DNA from: Paratinospora sagittata
Taxonomy: Eukaryota; Streptophyta; Magnoliopsida; Ranunculales; Menispermaceae
Direction of reading: 5' to 3'
Length of the DNA: 64,000 nt
Assembly (NCBI GenBank): GCA_035771175.1
Contig: CM069608.1
Location: forward strand, 28,892,019 to 28,956,018
Under the pieces are notes generated by a model. The model worked only from the letters and a program-made list of their open reading frames with translations. It ran no database searches and was not told where the DNA came from. Positions 1-12,114 of the stretch are shown in pieces (position 1 is the first letter of the stretch; each line of letters opens with the position of its first letter). Made by a program: the position numbers and the translations under genes.

Positions 1-252
1 TTGGACAATTATACTATGATTTTAATCAGATGCAATTAATCATTCTTATATAATTTCATGGATGAATAATCAATGTTAATAATTAAATTTAATAAAGCAT
101 CCATCAACAAATTAATTATGTAATCAAAATTATTTAATCATTTCAAGCAATACATGATAATCATATAACTTCAATAATCACTGAGATATATATTCAAATA
201 ATCGTAGTAGTGATAAAGTGATTTATACCTTGCACAGATTTTTTATTTTACC

Positions 253-1384
253 TCAAGGTACTGCAAAGTCCTCGATTTGTGCACTTTGCTTGTTGAAGCA
301 GCTGAAATACTTCTTGATACTCATTCTCTGAGCTAACTTCCTTGTTGGTACATCATCACGTAATCTTTCATTTTGCACCAGAGTTCTTGTTGTGCCTACT
401 AAGGATTGTTTACTTATCATCATTGGATTTTCCTCATCAACAAGTTCACTTCTGTTTCTACTTGGCAGATTTTCAAGCATGTCTTCTCTCTCAGATGATG
501 ATTCTAATCCACTTAAAATATAATCAATTTCTTGAAAACTAACTTCAAATGGATTTGAAAAATCTTTTAAAAAATTTACTTTGTATTTCCATTTTTCAGG
601 AAAACCATTAAGAAAATATTGCACTAAAATAGAATGAGAGATGGATTTTTCGAATTGTTCAAGTTCATCAACCAAGTGTTCAAATCGTTGGAGATTATTA
701 TGAACTGACTCATTTTCTAGAAGTCTAAAGTTTGTGAGTGATTCCTCTAAGGCACTGGCCTAATTTCTAGTTTCTTTTTTTCCTTCCTTGGATTTCAATA
801 AGTCACATAACTCTTTCAAAGTCGTTTCCCATGGATCAAGTGTTTCAGCAATGGTGATTAGCATATCATTTTATTTCTTTGGAAGCTTACCACAGAAACA
901 TACTAAGGCTATCCCTATAGGTATTTTTTGATCATGTTCTTTCATTCCATCATAGATAGACTAATACCTACAGCAGGCTGTATCTAGAGACTCATTCTCA
1001 GATACTTCAAAGTCATCAAATAGCCTTTTATGCTCCTTGAGCTTTTCATCTTGATTCATTATCTTTTCACCATGGAGTGATTTGAGAGTTTCCCAAATCA
1101 CCTTAGCACTTTCAAGATGAACTACTCTTTCTACTTCTTTATCGGGTAGACAACAATATAATGCATAGATAGCTTGAGAATTATGTTTATCATTGAGTCT
1201 CTCCTCGTCTGTCCATAGTTCAATAGACTTGTTGGGCATAGTGTAACCATTTACAACCATTTCCCATAGACTGATGTCCTTAGATCAAAGAAAGGTTTTC
1301 ATCTTCTTCATCCAATCTTCAAAACAGTCTCTATTGAATACAGGTGGTTTGTCTAGGGATTGACTTACTTTCATGATGGAACTT
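253..1384 (-). pseudogene. Broken copia-type gag, left copy
   Basis: This is the nucleocapsid-precursor gene of a Ty1/copia-like element, read right to left. The frame at 1260-961 begins MVVNGYTMPNKSIELWT and contains the W(E/T)xLxxLHGE-type pattern of plant copia gag (UBN2 class). A further piece at 675-253 carries LNGFPEKWKYKV. The frames are separated by stops and frameshifts. The 5' end is missing: compared with the right copy, about 190 bp holding the start codon, primer-binding site and LTR terminus are deleted at about 1385. No protease, integrase or RT follows within the window, which begins just beyond. I infer a dead gag. The family assignment rests on motif pattern only. Confidence 0.7.
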
Positions 1385-1511
1385 CACACAATTGATTTAT
1401 AGTGGTTCGGCTACTTGCCTACCTCCACTACCTAACCTCCTCAGTTAGGATTTTCAAATCTCTTCAGTAAGGGATTCTCTTACGAGTGAGAACCAAACCA
1501 TTACAACATTT

Positions 1512-1680
1512 TCTCAACTTCCAAGTGTGAGAACCACTGTTACACAGCTCAACTTACAGGCTTGAGACCAACCTACACCTCTCGACTTACAGGCCAGAGA
1601 ACTACCTATCTCAACTTCAGAGTGTGAGACTAACTTAAAACCTTCTCAACTTGCAGGCTTGAGAATGACCACTTTGTTGA
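1512..1680 (-). repeat. Short tandem repeats in the copia LTR R/U5
   Basis: About five degenerate units of roughly 33 bp follow CTCAACTTACAGGCTTGAGA or close variants. Each has a small inverted pair, CTCAA/TTGAG. The same array is in the right copy (about 55045-55205), and an analogous array with a different unit lies in the related LTR at 27816-28150. Confidence 0.7.
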
Positions 1681-2396
1681 AGAAACAAAGATATGTATTT
1701 AGAAGTTTGTATAACCATTGTTACAACTCGATACAGTATACAAGATATGGAATGCAGTACAACTGTATCCTGTGAACTATCTCTCAAATTTTTCCTTCAG
1801 CAAGAATGATGTGAGATTAGAATCATGCTAAAAATTTGAGTAAAAAATAATTCAATAAACTTGAAACAGATTTTCAATGAAAGATGTAAGGTAAGCTCAA
1901 GATGAAAATCCTTTGAATAAAACTTGTTTCAAAGATAACACTTTGAAAACTAAAACAGTTTTGAACTTTGAAATCAATTTTGAAAATTCGACTAACTTTC
2001 AAAAGTATTAGCTTTGTGAATTTTTTGTGTTGTTGTGTTTGGATTGTAAGTGTTGGTATATATAGACTTAGTAGGGAAAAAGTTGTTGATCATTTTTGAA
2101 TTTGAATTTCAAAATGAACGTAAGCTCACAACAGCTAAAATCTTTCACGAAGATGGCAAAAACATTTTTTATGAATATTCTGATTCTTTTCAGGTTGCAT
2201 GAAAAAAGAAAGTCTCAAAGACGTGATTCATGTATTAGAAGAAATCTCTGACAAGTATGAAAAGGGTTTGTGCATAAAAATTTCTGAAAGATAAACTGAA
2301 AAAGTACACAGTCGTAGCTTTATGACAATGTTGGCTTAGCATCCTAATTTTCAGCCAACGTTCAGACGCATAGAACCAACTTTGTTGTTTTGTTCC

Positions 2397-2748
2397 GTGA
2401 GGGCACTTATATACTATAAGCATCCTATTGAACTATGAAGTGAGGGCGCTACTGGAACGTAAGCATCCTAACTTACTTAACGTTTAAAATCGAACAAAGC
2501 TGTGAGGGCGGTATTTAAAAATAAGTGTCCTGACTAGTTTTTGAAACACTTTAAAATCACAAGGGCGCTACTAATGACGTAAGCGTCCTGATGTTTAAAA
2601 CTTCTAAAATGACCGAAACCATAAGAGGGATGTTGGACCGTCAACATCCTGATGTTTAAAACGATCAACGAGTTGATGTTCAATCAGCCTCTTGATAAGT
2701 TCCTTGGTTGATTCAATGAGGGCGCTACTAACAAAGTAAGTGTCTTGA
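2397..2748. repeat. Stem-loop repeat array in copia LTR U3
   Basis: Six modules start near 2397, 2441, 2502, 2561, 2622 and 2717, mostly about 60 bp apart. Each has a left arm like GAGGGCGCTA and a right arm like TAAGCGTCCTG, separated by about 10-14 bases. AGGGCGCT can pair with AGCGTCCT over eight positions with one G.T wobble. The array is upstream of the TATA box of the minus-oriented LTR, in the position of a U3 enhancer. Confidence 0.8.
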
Positions 2749-3068
2749 TCAAATACTTAAAATAATTTTTTCTTTCAACTTAGTCAAATCAACTGGAAAT
2801 TCGATTGAACTAAATATTGAAACGATTAAGAGATTAAATCTTTTAAGAAAACCTCTCAAACACATCGATCAAAACATGCAAATATGTTAAACTTGCTGAG
2901 AGTTATTTGATCGAAAGTTTCAGCTCTGCTATTTGATATTGGTTCTTGATAGTTCTGAAACACTTAACAAGATCATTAGATACACAAACATGAGTAGTTT
3001 AGAATCATCAAAACATTCTTATCATGGGGTTCCTTGAGATAACACTAGTAATCTCAGTCCAGAATGAA

Positions 3069-4286
3069 TGGAGACTGAAATGAGGCCACTGGCACAACCA
3101 ACTGAGACAAATGCAACGGGTTATGCACCCGTTCAGGATCAAACAATACCATCAATGGTAGAGGAACAACCAATATCAACACTGTAACAGATGAACAAGT
3201 TCTTTGAGAACTTTGCAAACTATATGGATTCGCGAATGGAGGACACTTTGGACCACCATTTAAAAAGCCAATTGTCACAAGGTCGCACCTCAAGGTGCAA
3301 CAAGGATTACCAGATACGACAAATCAAGAAGTTCAAAAGATTACAAGCTTTGACATTTGAGGGAAAACCTGACGTGGATTCAGCACAAAAATGGCTAGAT
3401 GAAACAAAGAAAGCCTTCGAAGCAATGAGAATTCCTAAAAGAAGAAAAGTACTTTTGGCAACATACCTGTTGGTAGGACTTGCAAACAACTAGTGGAAAA
3501 TACTAAAGAAAGATCTAAACATAAATGTTGCTGCAATGGCCTAGCTAGAATTTTAAGTTATATTTGTCGAAGAATATTTTCCAAAAGTTGTGAAAAGGCA
3601 AAAACGTCAGGAATTTGCCAAACTTTATCAAGGAAAAATGTCAGTACAAGAATATTCTTCCAAGTTTGTGGAATTATCAACATTTTCTCTTTCAAATTTA
3701 GGCAATGAAAGAGACAAAGCTGAGAAATTATTTAATGGCTTGCGACTCGAGTTGAGGCAGGCACTATCTATCATGAAAGTTGACAACTATCGTGAGGTGG
3801 TCAATCAAGCCATGCAATATGAGCAAGAATGACAACAACAGGAGCAAACGAATAGCAGAGGAAAAAATAAATAAATAACTTTAAGGGAAAAGGTAATGTT
3901 AGGAAATTCCACCGCAGTGGAATTTCGGCCACCTCGGGACAAAAGCCAACAAGTCAAGGGTTTGAAGCAAACCAGCAAGCAATAGCAAAAAATCCAAATC
4001 AATTCAACTCAACAAACCAAAAAAGCAATAAGAGAGACCGAGGACAAAGGTTAATCTGCACCAACAACCACAAGCAAGGAGAAGGGCCACAGCTGGAACG
4101 TGGCCAAAATTCCGATCCAAGAAAATGCTATAGGTGCAAACAAGCAGGTCATATGGCTCGAAATTGTTCTCAACCAAACCAGGTCTTTCACCAAGGATGA
4201 ACACAACCACAACTAATCAACAAATCGTGCCACCACCTCAAAGTCCTGTTAATCAAGTGCAAGGTCAACGACAACAAGGTCGAGCA
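3069..4286 (+). pseudogene. Broken Ty3/gypsy gag with zinc knuckle, left copy
   Basis: This is the gag of a forward-oriented, chromovirus-like gypsy element. The capsid region runs MNKFFENFANYMDSRMED, then PDVDSAQKWLDETKKAFEAM, then LLATYLLVGLANN, the retrotransposon gag pattern. The next codon is a stop in place of the usual tryptophan, and the right copy has the same stop. After frame changes the zinc knuckle CYRCKQAGHMARNC (CX2CX4HX4C) is at about 4128-4170. A solo LTR at 4292 separates it from the protease at 7000. The 5' end is cut by the copia LTR at 3024. Shared nonsense mutations show it was dead before the duplication. Confidence 0.82.
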
Positions 4287-4291
4287 TATGC

Positions 4292-6994
4292 TGTGGCGAC
4301 CCCGCAGCATGGACCACCAACCCCGCAAGGAATGGGGTGCGGAATGCCAGGGCAAGAGGCCCGGCATAGGCATCTCCAACCTTTTCTCAACCCCCGTGAG
4401 GTGGTTGAGACCCTACGAGCCTTATCCCAAACAACGACATAATATAAAAATATATTAAACAAAACTACCAACCGTATTAATCATCCAAGACAAGAGATAC
4501 TCCATAAAAATGAACCATAATTAAAACCATAATTCTTACAGTCCATCAAGATAGACATACACATAAAGTCCAAAACTATAGGTACAAAAAAAATTGTCAT
4601 ATGCCCACATGGTCTATCTAACAAGTCCTAACTCACTCATACTACAATGTGGTAAGTGTTAGAATTACATAGTCCAAAATATAATACATCATAATTTAAA
4701 ACACAGTTCAATCAAAATGCCTCTCAACTCACATCGAGGCCTTGGATTCTCTCGTCGGCAAGACCCTCAAGATATGACTACTCCTTTGCCCTTATTTGGG
4801 ACAGAAGGACCTGAAAGAGGAAAATGAGGGTGAGCCAATGGTGCCCAGTTAATAGAATTCAAATATGCTATCAATACTCATCAATAAATATCTTGTATGC
4901 ATGTCCATGTGTAGCATGATTAAAAGCTCATAACATATAGATATCAAGCATTTATAATAAGTTCGATGCAAGTAAAAGCTTATCAATTTGGATCCACATT
5001 CCACATGCATTGGGGTTACTAGTGCTATTTCACCGTACCGTTCTCATCCCCAAATATTTCCTTTTTAAAACCCTCCTATGACAAGGTTAAGTCTCCCTAT
5101 TAGCCAGATAGATGGGCCCAACCAAAGTCATAAGGTTTTCTCAAATCAATGCATCATTCAAAATATTAGGACACATTCATGCTTTCAACATACAATATAT
5201 ATAAGCGATATGATCATAAATGAAGTCTACTCACAACCAAGCCTCGTTAGAGCATCTTACCACCCGCGGACACCAAACCGAATCAACCCAATCAAGGTCC
5301 TAAAACATTCATCAATATCCAACCATACATCAATTCCTATGCTCAATCACATAGACATTACACATCAACCTTAAATCAGCCCACATATAGACAATAGGCC
5401 TAAATCCCATCTAATCCCATCATTCAACTCAAATCACATGACTTAGGCCTCTAATGCATTGTTCTCATTCATAAACCATTCAATTAATCAAAAATACTAA
5501 TTTTCAATTCCTTAGGCATAAACATGCCCAAATTGGGCCATTTGATCACAAGTAGGCCTAACCCATGAGATGGTCACAACCACCTAATCAGTAGCATAAT
5601 CAACCCTAATCATGCTTAATTAGATATAAACTGCATCAATTCAATGATTCTAGGCCAAAAGCATCAAAAGCCCTAAAATATGAAAATTTTCATACTTAGG
5701 CCATATTGCCGATTTACACTAGGTCACTATGTTCAACCATGTATATCACTGATTTTGCATCATGGGTTCATCAACAATGGCAACTAGGTCAACATAGTTG
5801 ACATGCAAGCTATTTGGAAAGGTCTAAGTTCATATTCTAAATTTCGATCTAATACAAGCAACCCTACCAATTTTTCATTTAATATTCTGTTCAGATGTAT
5901 CAATCTACCAACATAAATATTTAATCACAAAATCAACCGTACAGATTCAATTATATTAAGAAACAAACCTTCTGCCCAAAAATCAACTCAATCCAACGGT
6001 GGACCGAAACGATAAACCTCTTTGATGAACAAGTCTTTAATCAAACAATTTCTCCTTTCATGCTACAAATACTTGAACTCAGATGACTATATCACATAAA
6101 ATACTTAATCTAACAACATATCAACCGTTCATAATGCAAAACGATCCGTTTTGAACCACCTTCTCAAATATCATATCCATCCAACGGTATATGTAGGAGA
6201 TCTATTAGTTTGATCTAAACTGCGCAAAAAATCAAGACTTTTCGACCAGCTTTGTTTGGGAGGTTATATCTTTCAAACGAAAACTCCAATCAAGATCTCC
6301 ACTGACAGAATGCATACCCATAAGATACGAACTGGCTGACAACGTTTAACTTCAATCTGACCATATAGCACCGAGATCCTACTCTTTGATGAAAACGTTG
6401 CTAAGACTTCCCTCAAAGAAACTTCCTCTTTCTTTCCCTTCTTCTTTCCTTTCTCTTCTTTTTTCCTTTCCCTTCACTCATCTCACTCTCTAGGACTTCC
6501 TTGGAGAAGAGAAGTAGGGCATGGCACACTTTTCCACTCTCATGCACTAACTTGACATGTGTTGGAGAGGAAAAATGGGGCATGGGACACTTGTCCATTC
6601 TCATGCACCAACTTAACATGTGTTGGTCTCATACTACTCATACCAACCACATGTACTTTAACCAATCTCATGCTTCCATGTATTTTAAATGTCCAATCCA
6701 TTTAATACACCAAATTTTCATTCTCATTTATCCTTTTATTCAATCAATCCTAACCCATATCAATTCATGGTTTAATGGGCCCATGCATAAATAATAAAAC
6801 ATGCATTATACTTTAATTTAACCTGACCCATATACAATTTCTAATGCACATATTTATATATATTATCAAGCATCAAATATACAAACATTAAACAACCATC
6901 AAACAAACACCAAACATATCAATGCAAACACATAGAGTTTGGGCAAAATATAATTGGGTAATGGGCTAAATGAAATAATTTTTGGGACGTCACA
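4292..6994 (+). mobile_element. Solo LTR (2.7 kb), TSD TATGC, inside gypsy protease
   Basis: The LTR begins TGTGGCGACCCC and ends GGGACGTCACA. It is flanked by identical 5-bp duplications TATGC at 4287-4291 and 6995-6999. Removing it and one TATGC joins gag to protease sequence in the normal order. The layout (long, AT-rich, an AGCCAATGGTGCCCAGT box near 4840) resembles other gypsy LTRs in the window. No internal region remains, so it is a solo LTR left by LTR-LTR recombination. Orientation is inferred from the shared box and is less certain than the boundaries. Confidence 0.88.
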
Positions 6995-6999
6995 TATGC

Positions 7000-7970
7000 A
7001 ATCACAGGACAGGAACATGTGGACAATGCGATAGTGGAGGTACTTTCCTTTTATTTAACTCCCCTGTACAAGTATTGTTTGATACAGGATCAACTCATTC
7101 CTTTGTCGCCATATTAGTAGTGGAAAATCTAGGGCTAGAAGAACTGGAACCTGTGGACACCAAGATAATGGTATCTACCCCAGTAGGTGTCGAAGTAAAA
7201 ATTTCTCAAAAATGCCCCAATTGTGAATTAAAGATGGTAGACAAATTATTCTGCACCGATTTGTCAATCATATCACTAGAAGATTTTGATATAATCTTAG
7301 GCATGAATTGGCTAACACCGCATAATGCAATTGTGGTCTGCCTCAACAAAAGAGTATATATAACTCTTTCAGATAAAATTGTATTAAAGATTACAGGGTC
7401 GAAATCACGATCACCAAAGTGCATCATTGTTCGAACAACGATTGGGGGGCGTAAATTGGAAGCATTTCTACGCGAGGAAGAAAAGGAAACTGTACAACCT
7501 CTCATACTAGATGACATTAGTGTCGTATAGGAATTTCCTACTGTGTTTCTGGAAGATTTACCTGGACTACCACCAGTATGAGAATTTGATTTCGAAATCA
7601 ATGTTCTTCCATAAATCAATCCAGTGTTTATTCCACCGTATCGGCTGGCTCACACCAAACAGGTGGAACTGGATAAACAACTCAGAGAATTAGAAGGAAA
7701 ATAATTTATCAAAAAAAGGATCTCAACTTAGGGAGCTTCGGTACTCTTCGTAAAGAAAAATGATGGTTATTTACGAATGTGCGTAGATTATCAAAAATTA
7801 AATAGTGTCACAATCAAGAATAAATATCCACTTCCCAGAATAGATGATTTGTTTGATCAATTATGGGGAGAAAGATATTTTTTTAAGATTCATTTACGGT
7901 CAGGGTACCATCAACTATGCATCAAGGAGTCTGACATATACAAAACCGTTTTTTCTAAGATTCATTAGGA
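7000..7970 (+). pseudogene. Gypsy protease and start of reverse transcriptase, left copy
   Basis: This continues the gypsy element after the solo LTR. The retropepsin region has the active-site motif VLFDTGSTHSF at about 7069-7101, then DFDIILGMNWL, the usual Ty3/gypsy C-terminal protease motif. A stop follows at about 7530. The RT fingers then appear in pieces: [19 protein letters not shown] and [14 protein letters not shown], then SGYHQL. The catalytic FIDDLL block present in the right copy is deleted here, with the break at about 7955. It cannot make an active polymerase. The intact DTG contrasts with DTR in the right copy. Confidence 0.88.
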
Positions 7971-8510
7971 TGATTTATAAGTTGAGTTTTAGTAGTTAGT
8001 TTGCATGTTAATTTGATAGACTTTTAGGTGCATTTGCTTAGTTTTTAGATATTTTTGCATAAATTGCATACTTAGTTGTTTTAGGTTCATGTAGACTTTA
8101 TCTTAGGCTTTTATAGGTTTTTATCATGAATAAATGACATTTTGATACTTGTTAATATCATAGAAGTCATATACTTTGAGTGTATTTCATTTTAGTTAAT
8201 ACTTTGATTAATTGCATATAATTTATACTTGTTTATATTATGTTTTTGTAGGTAAATAAAGAGCTTTTAAAGTGGGTTGAAACAAGATTCAAATGGTGTT
8301 CAAAAATGACCAAAAACATGTGCAAAAAATTCCAGAAGAAAGAAAGAAAAGAAGTCCAAAAAGTCAAGAATTTGGGTATCCACAAGGTCATCACCACACC
8401 TGCGAACCGTGACTGGGCGCCGCGGAGCCAAGAGTGGGTACTATGGCGCCAGTAACCTAGATTTGCGGGAGTGCGTGTTTTTTGGCAAGTTTTGACGCCC
8501 CTTTTTGGCG
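7971..8510 (+). mobile_element. Athila-like LTR fragment, left copy
   Basis: Sequence beginning TGATTTATAAG directly abuts the gypsy RT. It has the composition and wording of the Athila-type LTRs at 35469 and 41549: a T-rich start with GTGCATTTGC, GTAAATAAAGAGC near 8250, then a GC-rich GCGCCGCGG block at 8417. It ends abruptly at about 8510 against MULE sequence. No TSD was found. It is probably a truncated or solo LTR. Confidence 0.55.
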
Positions 8511-8991
8511 AGGTTTGAGAATAAGCAACCTCTAATTAGTTGCAAAATGTACCCTCGTGCGTACCGAACAATCTTGATCTCCGACGCATTTTTAGGTAAC
8601 GGTTGCACTCTCTCTGTAAGTGTTAATAGATTAAGTCTACCCCCATGTCTCTCTTTTCCAACTGGGGTAAATCCGAGCAACTCAGAACATAGTGGATTGT
8701 AATCAAGGCCAGTCGATCCAGTAACGGGGATACCATAAACAGGCAAACCCAATTGAATTTTCAAGTCCTGTAGGGTGATAGTCACCTCACCTCCGCCAAA
8801 CAGAAGGTATGGGTCTCCTATCGTTATCGCTCAATCAGTGTTGTGATCAAGTTCCAATCCAACTGGATAAATCCAACATGTGCCACTCCGTAAAATCCTG
8901 TTCTCTATAAGTATTGGATAATTTGAGGATTTAGTGGATAAGTGCGGTGGAAGACAGCTTCCCTTTGACGACAACGTGGCTCATTTACATC
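8511..8991 (-). pseudogene. Plant mobile domain exon of a MULE, truncated, left copy
   Basis: The minus strand encodes a plant mobile domain (PMD, aminotransferase-like). In order: YGVAHVGFIQLDWN, a broken TLIER-ETHTF segment, then TITLQDLKIQLGLPVYGIPV, the family hallmark block. The exon starts after a splice-acceptor-like TTTTGTAG at about 8992. The C-terminal part is missing: about 375 bp present in the right copy is deleted at about 8515. In-frame stops break the N-terminal part. It lies downstream of, and in the same orientation as, the MULE transposase. PMDs are known companions of some plant MULEs, so I treat it as element cargo rather than a host gene. Confidence 0.75.
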
Positions 8992-9398
8992 CTACAAAAG
9001 AACAAAAAAAGTTGTTAGCCTTTATTAAGATAAGAATTATAGAACTGAATTACATATCTAAATTTACATTAATTACCTCTTGGATTAGAGGACCCTGGCT
9101 CTATCTAAATTCAACACATTAAACATTATGACCTAAATGAGATGCCAAAAATTATGAACGTATGTATTAAAAGAAATTTTAAATTCAAACAACACCAAAA
9201 ATTATATAATTAAATGCAAAATGAAATGCATTTGATATAATATAAGATGCACATCTCCGTATGCACACACCGTCATGAAAATCAAGAAGTACGTAAGTTT
9301 TATTTTAGAACAAAAGTATCTAGAAGTGTCATATTACATCACCAAAGTACATCATTATCAAAATCTAGAAAACATGAAGATTATGCTGCCAATAAATT

Positions 9399-12114
9399 TC
9401 ATGTGGCCCTTCCACGAAGAGCTGGGCAACGACACCGATTGTGACCCTCACGTCCACAATGCCCACATTGAATCCTAGAGGATGGTTTTCTTATATCCAT
9501 CTCATTTGTTATGCATGATGTCCTCGGTGGACCGAATTTACGAACAAAATCAAAATTAGGGATCACTTTAAACGTGATCGTACATGGTGGCCAATATGAT
9601 TCATGTGGAATTGGATGAAACTGTAGCTCATAACACTTGAGATACCTATCGAGGCAATAACAATCTTCAATGTACGCATCACAATTGACGGCAGCATAAC
9701 GACACACTGCCCGTACGTGGGAACATGGGATTCCATAGCATTGTCATCTTCCACAACGACAAAAATGATCATGTAGATTGACAACTTGTTTGTTTCCTCA
9801 TTTGTTCAAACGCGCACTTTGTATCCTAGTAACAATCTCAAACTTCTTGGCCTGTCGATCAATCAATGTAATTGCGTGGCCCCCTACCTTAGCTGCCCAT
9901 TTGGTCATCTTCTCAACAGCGTGCGTGATATAACATTGCCCTTGACGAGTTGCATTTTTTATTTCTTCCCGTCTAACATTAAACCATGCAACTGTTCTGT
10001 AGAACCTCAACTGCACTAGTGTTGTGATTGGATACATTCAAACCACTTTTAAAATACCATTAAAGCTTTCTACAGAGAAAAAAAAAGAAAGAAAAAATGC
10101 GCAGCAAACATAAAAAAAACAACACACACATATATAAAATCATGCATATTGAAAGAATCATAAAAGATGAACTTTAAAAAAAAATGGAAGTCATCCAACC
10201 ATATCGCACGCCACCATCGTATGCCATTGTCCACAACCTTTTGTCGATGAAATTGAGCCACATTGTGCAACTTTCTTGTTTATGTTTAATTTTTTTCATA
10301 ACTGCCTCAAATTTTCGTGGTTGGTGTTGTGACCCCGCTTTCTTAGCCAAATCTCTCAACTCATGGTTATGGACTTTAGCATTGAAATTATTGCCTACAT
10401 GACGCAAACAATATCTATGATATGCATTGGCCTCTGTCCAACCATTCTCGGGGTCTTTAACGACTGCCAAAATACCTGCATGGCGATCATTGATTAGGCA
10501 AATGCCAACTTTATTTGTGACTTGATATTGAAGAACTCTGAGGAACCACACCCAATTATCTGTATTTTCTTCTTCAACGATGGCAAATGTGAGAGGAAAT
10601 ATATGACTGGCTGCATCAATACCTGTGGCAATAAGCATCTTACCACGGTATTCTCCATATAAATGTGTACCATCAATTTGTATTATGGGCCTACAATTCT
10701 TGAAGCCCTCAACCAATGCACCAAGATATGTAAGATCTTCCCGGTAGTGCTTAACTCCTGCAATAGTGTTAGGATTTGTTGCATTCAATGCATCTATTCA
10801 CTTAGGAAGCACGTTGTATGATCCCTTCAAATCACCAAAAATCTTTTCCATCACCTTCCTTATTGCATGCCACACTTTCCTATAATGCACATCGTATATG
10901 TATTTATCTTTAATCATTTCGTGAAGCGCCCTCACTGAAATTGAAGGATCTCTCCTTACAATTTTATAAACCTCATGAAATATCAATGATAAATCAAGTT
11001 GTTTGTGGTCCTGTGACATCCGAGGCAAGACACATATGTGGGTTCCCTCACACTTTGTGATCTCAAACATCCCTGTCTTCTTATGCTTTGTTGCCCTTAG
11101 CCTCCACTGACAATCGTCATTCCACTTCCTGCACCTAACTGAGCATACATTGGGTTTTGAATCGACAACAATATATTCACGTTGTTGTGCTATGCAACAT
11201 TACTTCACAGTATGTTGCAAGTTTTCTTTGTTGGGAAATGTGAGTCCTTTGCAAAAATCATGTGACTCATTTCAACCCACAGATATGTTTTCATGATCAT
11301 CTAGCATCGATGTCATAGCTTGATTATTAAGTTTCATGAAACTCGATGATGGAGCCTCATAGCCCGTCGTGGTAGGTTGAGATGTACCCCTTACACCATG
11401 CAACTGAGTGTCACTTGTCTCATTATCCTCCATGCTCAACCCATTGTCTTCCTCTTGTAATGGAGTTGTATACAAAGAATCATTATTTTGTATCACTATC
11501 AAGAGTGCATTACTCAAATCAACGGGATTAGTTGTCTCTTGTCCTTCATCATTGTCACTGTCTTAATCCCTATCTTTACTGATTTGTTCACGGTCATCAT
11601 CAGATAAACGTGCCACAAATGGACAAGTATCATCAACTTCAGGTCCCGTGCCCACATTTACAGCTTCAATGGGTGACATTGTACTGGAACCAATGTTCTC
11701 CAATGATCTCCTTGCACTAGAGCCACCTACATCTGCATAGCTTGGGGAACTCCTTGTATGAGCTTGAGTTGGAATTCCACCGACAACATCAACATATAAC
11801 TCCATATTATTAGGAGGTGGGATCTTTTGCACTATGACAAATGTGTCTATTAACTCTTGCTCATTTCTAATCAAAACAACCATAAAATTGAAATTCCTAA
11901 CCCCAAAAAACAACGGACATCTATAGGTTATCTTTAGTATTGAATCCCAAGAAATTTGTAGTACATTTCGGATAACCCCTTCAAATTCTTCAAAAGTAAT
12001 GTCTAATCGAACTCTTACAATGCCAACAGGCAGACTATTATATGATATACCTTGAGGGTTGGGTAACATTTGGCTATTTGTGAAGAATACTACTAAAACG
12101 AATCTGACTGCCAT
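9399..12114 (-). pseudogene. MuDR-like (MULE) transposase
   Basis: This is the transposase of a Mutator-like DNA transposon, right to left. Pieces in order: an N-terminal region at 12114-11563; a linker at 11517-11272; a MuDR-type segment at 11070-10798 containing CEGTHICVLPRM; the MULE catalytic domain at 10788-10174 with IQIDGTHLYGEYRGKML (first catalytic Asp) and LINDRHAGI (second Asp); then RFYRTVAWFNVRREEI at about 10000; a SWIM-type CxC...CSH finger near 9700; and a C-terminal zinc knuckle CGHCGREGHNRCRC (CX2CX4HX4C) just before the stop at 9399. Some gaps may be introns (for example 10040-10170). A stop replaces the Trp expected in the SWIM finger, and another interrupts the frame at about 10798. 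The third catalytic acid was not located. Confidence 0.85.

Larger units (their letters stand above)
1385..3024 (-). mobile_element. Long copia-type LTR, left copy, 3' end truncated
   Basis: This is the same LTR as 54824-56564, read on the minus strand. Its U3 begins at about 3024 (TGATAAGAATG). The TATA motif CTATATATACC on the minus strand lies near 2060-2070, and the U3 upstream of it holds a stem-loop array at 2397-2748. The R/U5 part has a second short tandem array near 1512-1680. The last part of U5 and the TGTTGG terminus are lost in the deletion at about 1385. The LTR interrupts the start of the gypsy gag to its right. Confidence 0.75.
1..9552. repeat. Left copy of a large direct duplication
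   Basis: This segment matches 53420-64000 in the same orientation from the first base of the window to the base paired with its last base. The offset grows from about 53.42 kb to 54.45 kb because this copy lacks three stretches present in the right copy. All nested insertions (copia LTR in gypsy gag, solo LTR in protease, Athila-like LTR after RT, MULE) sit at the same junctions in both copies, so they predate the duplication. Substitutions counted by eye over about 0.5 kb of the protease region are near 2-3%. Neither true end of the duplicated block is visible. Confidence 0.93.

Noticed and set aside
9080..9120. GPWLYLN-type plus-strand motif as the first exon of a PMD gene
   Set aside because: It is on the opposite strand to the PMD exon and has no supporting context; probably coincidence.
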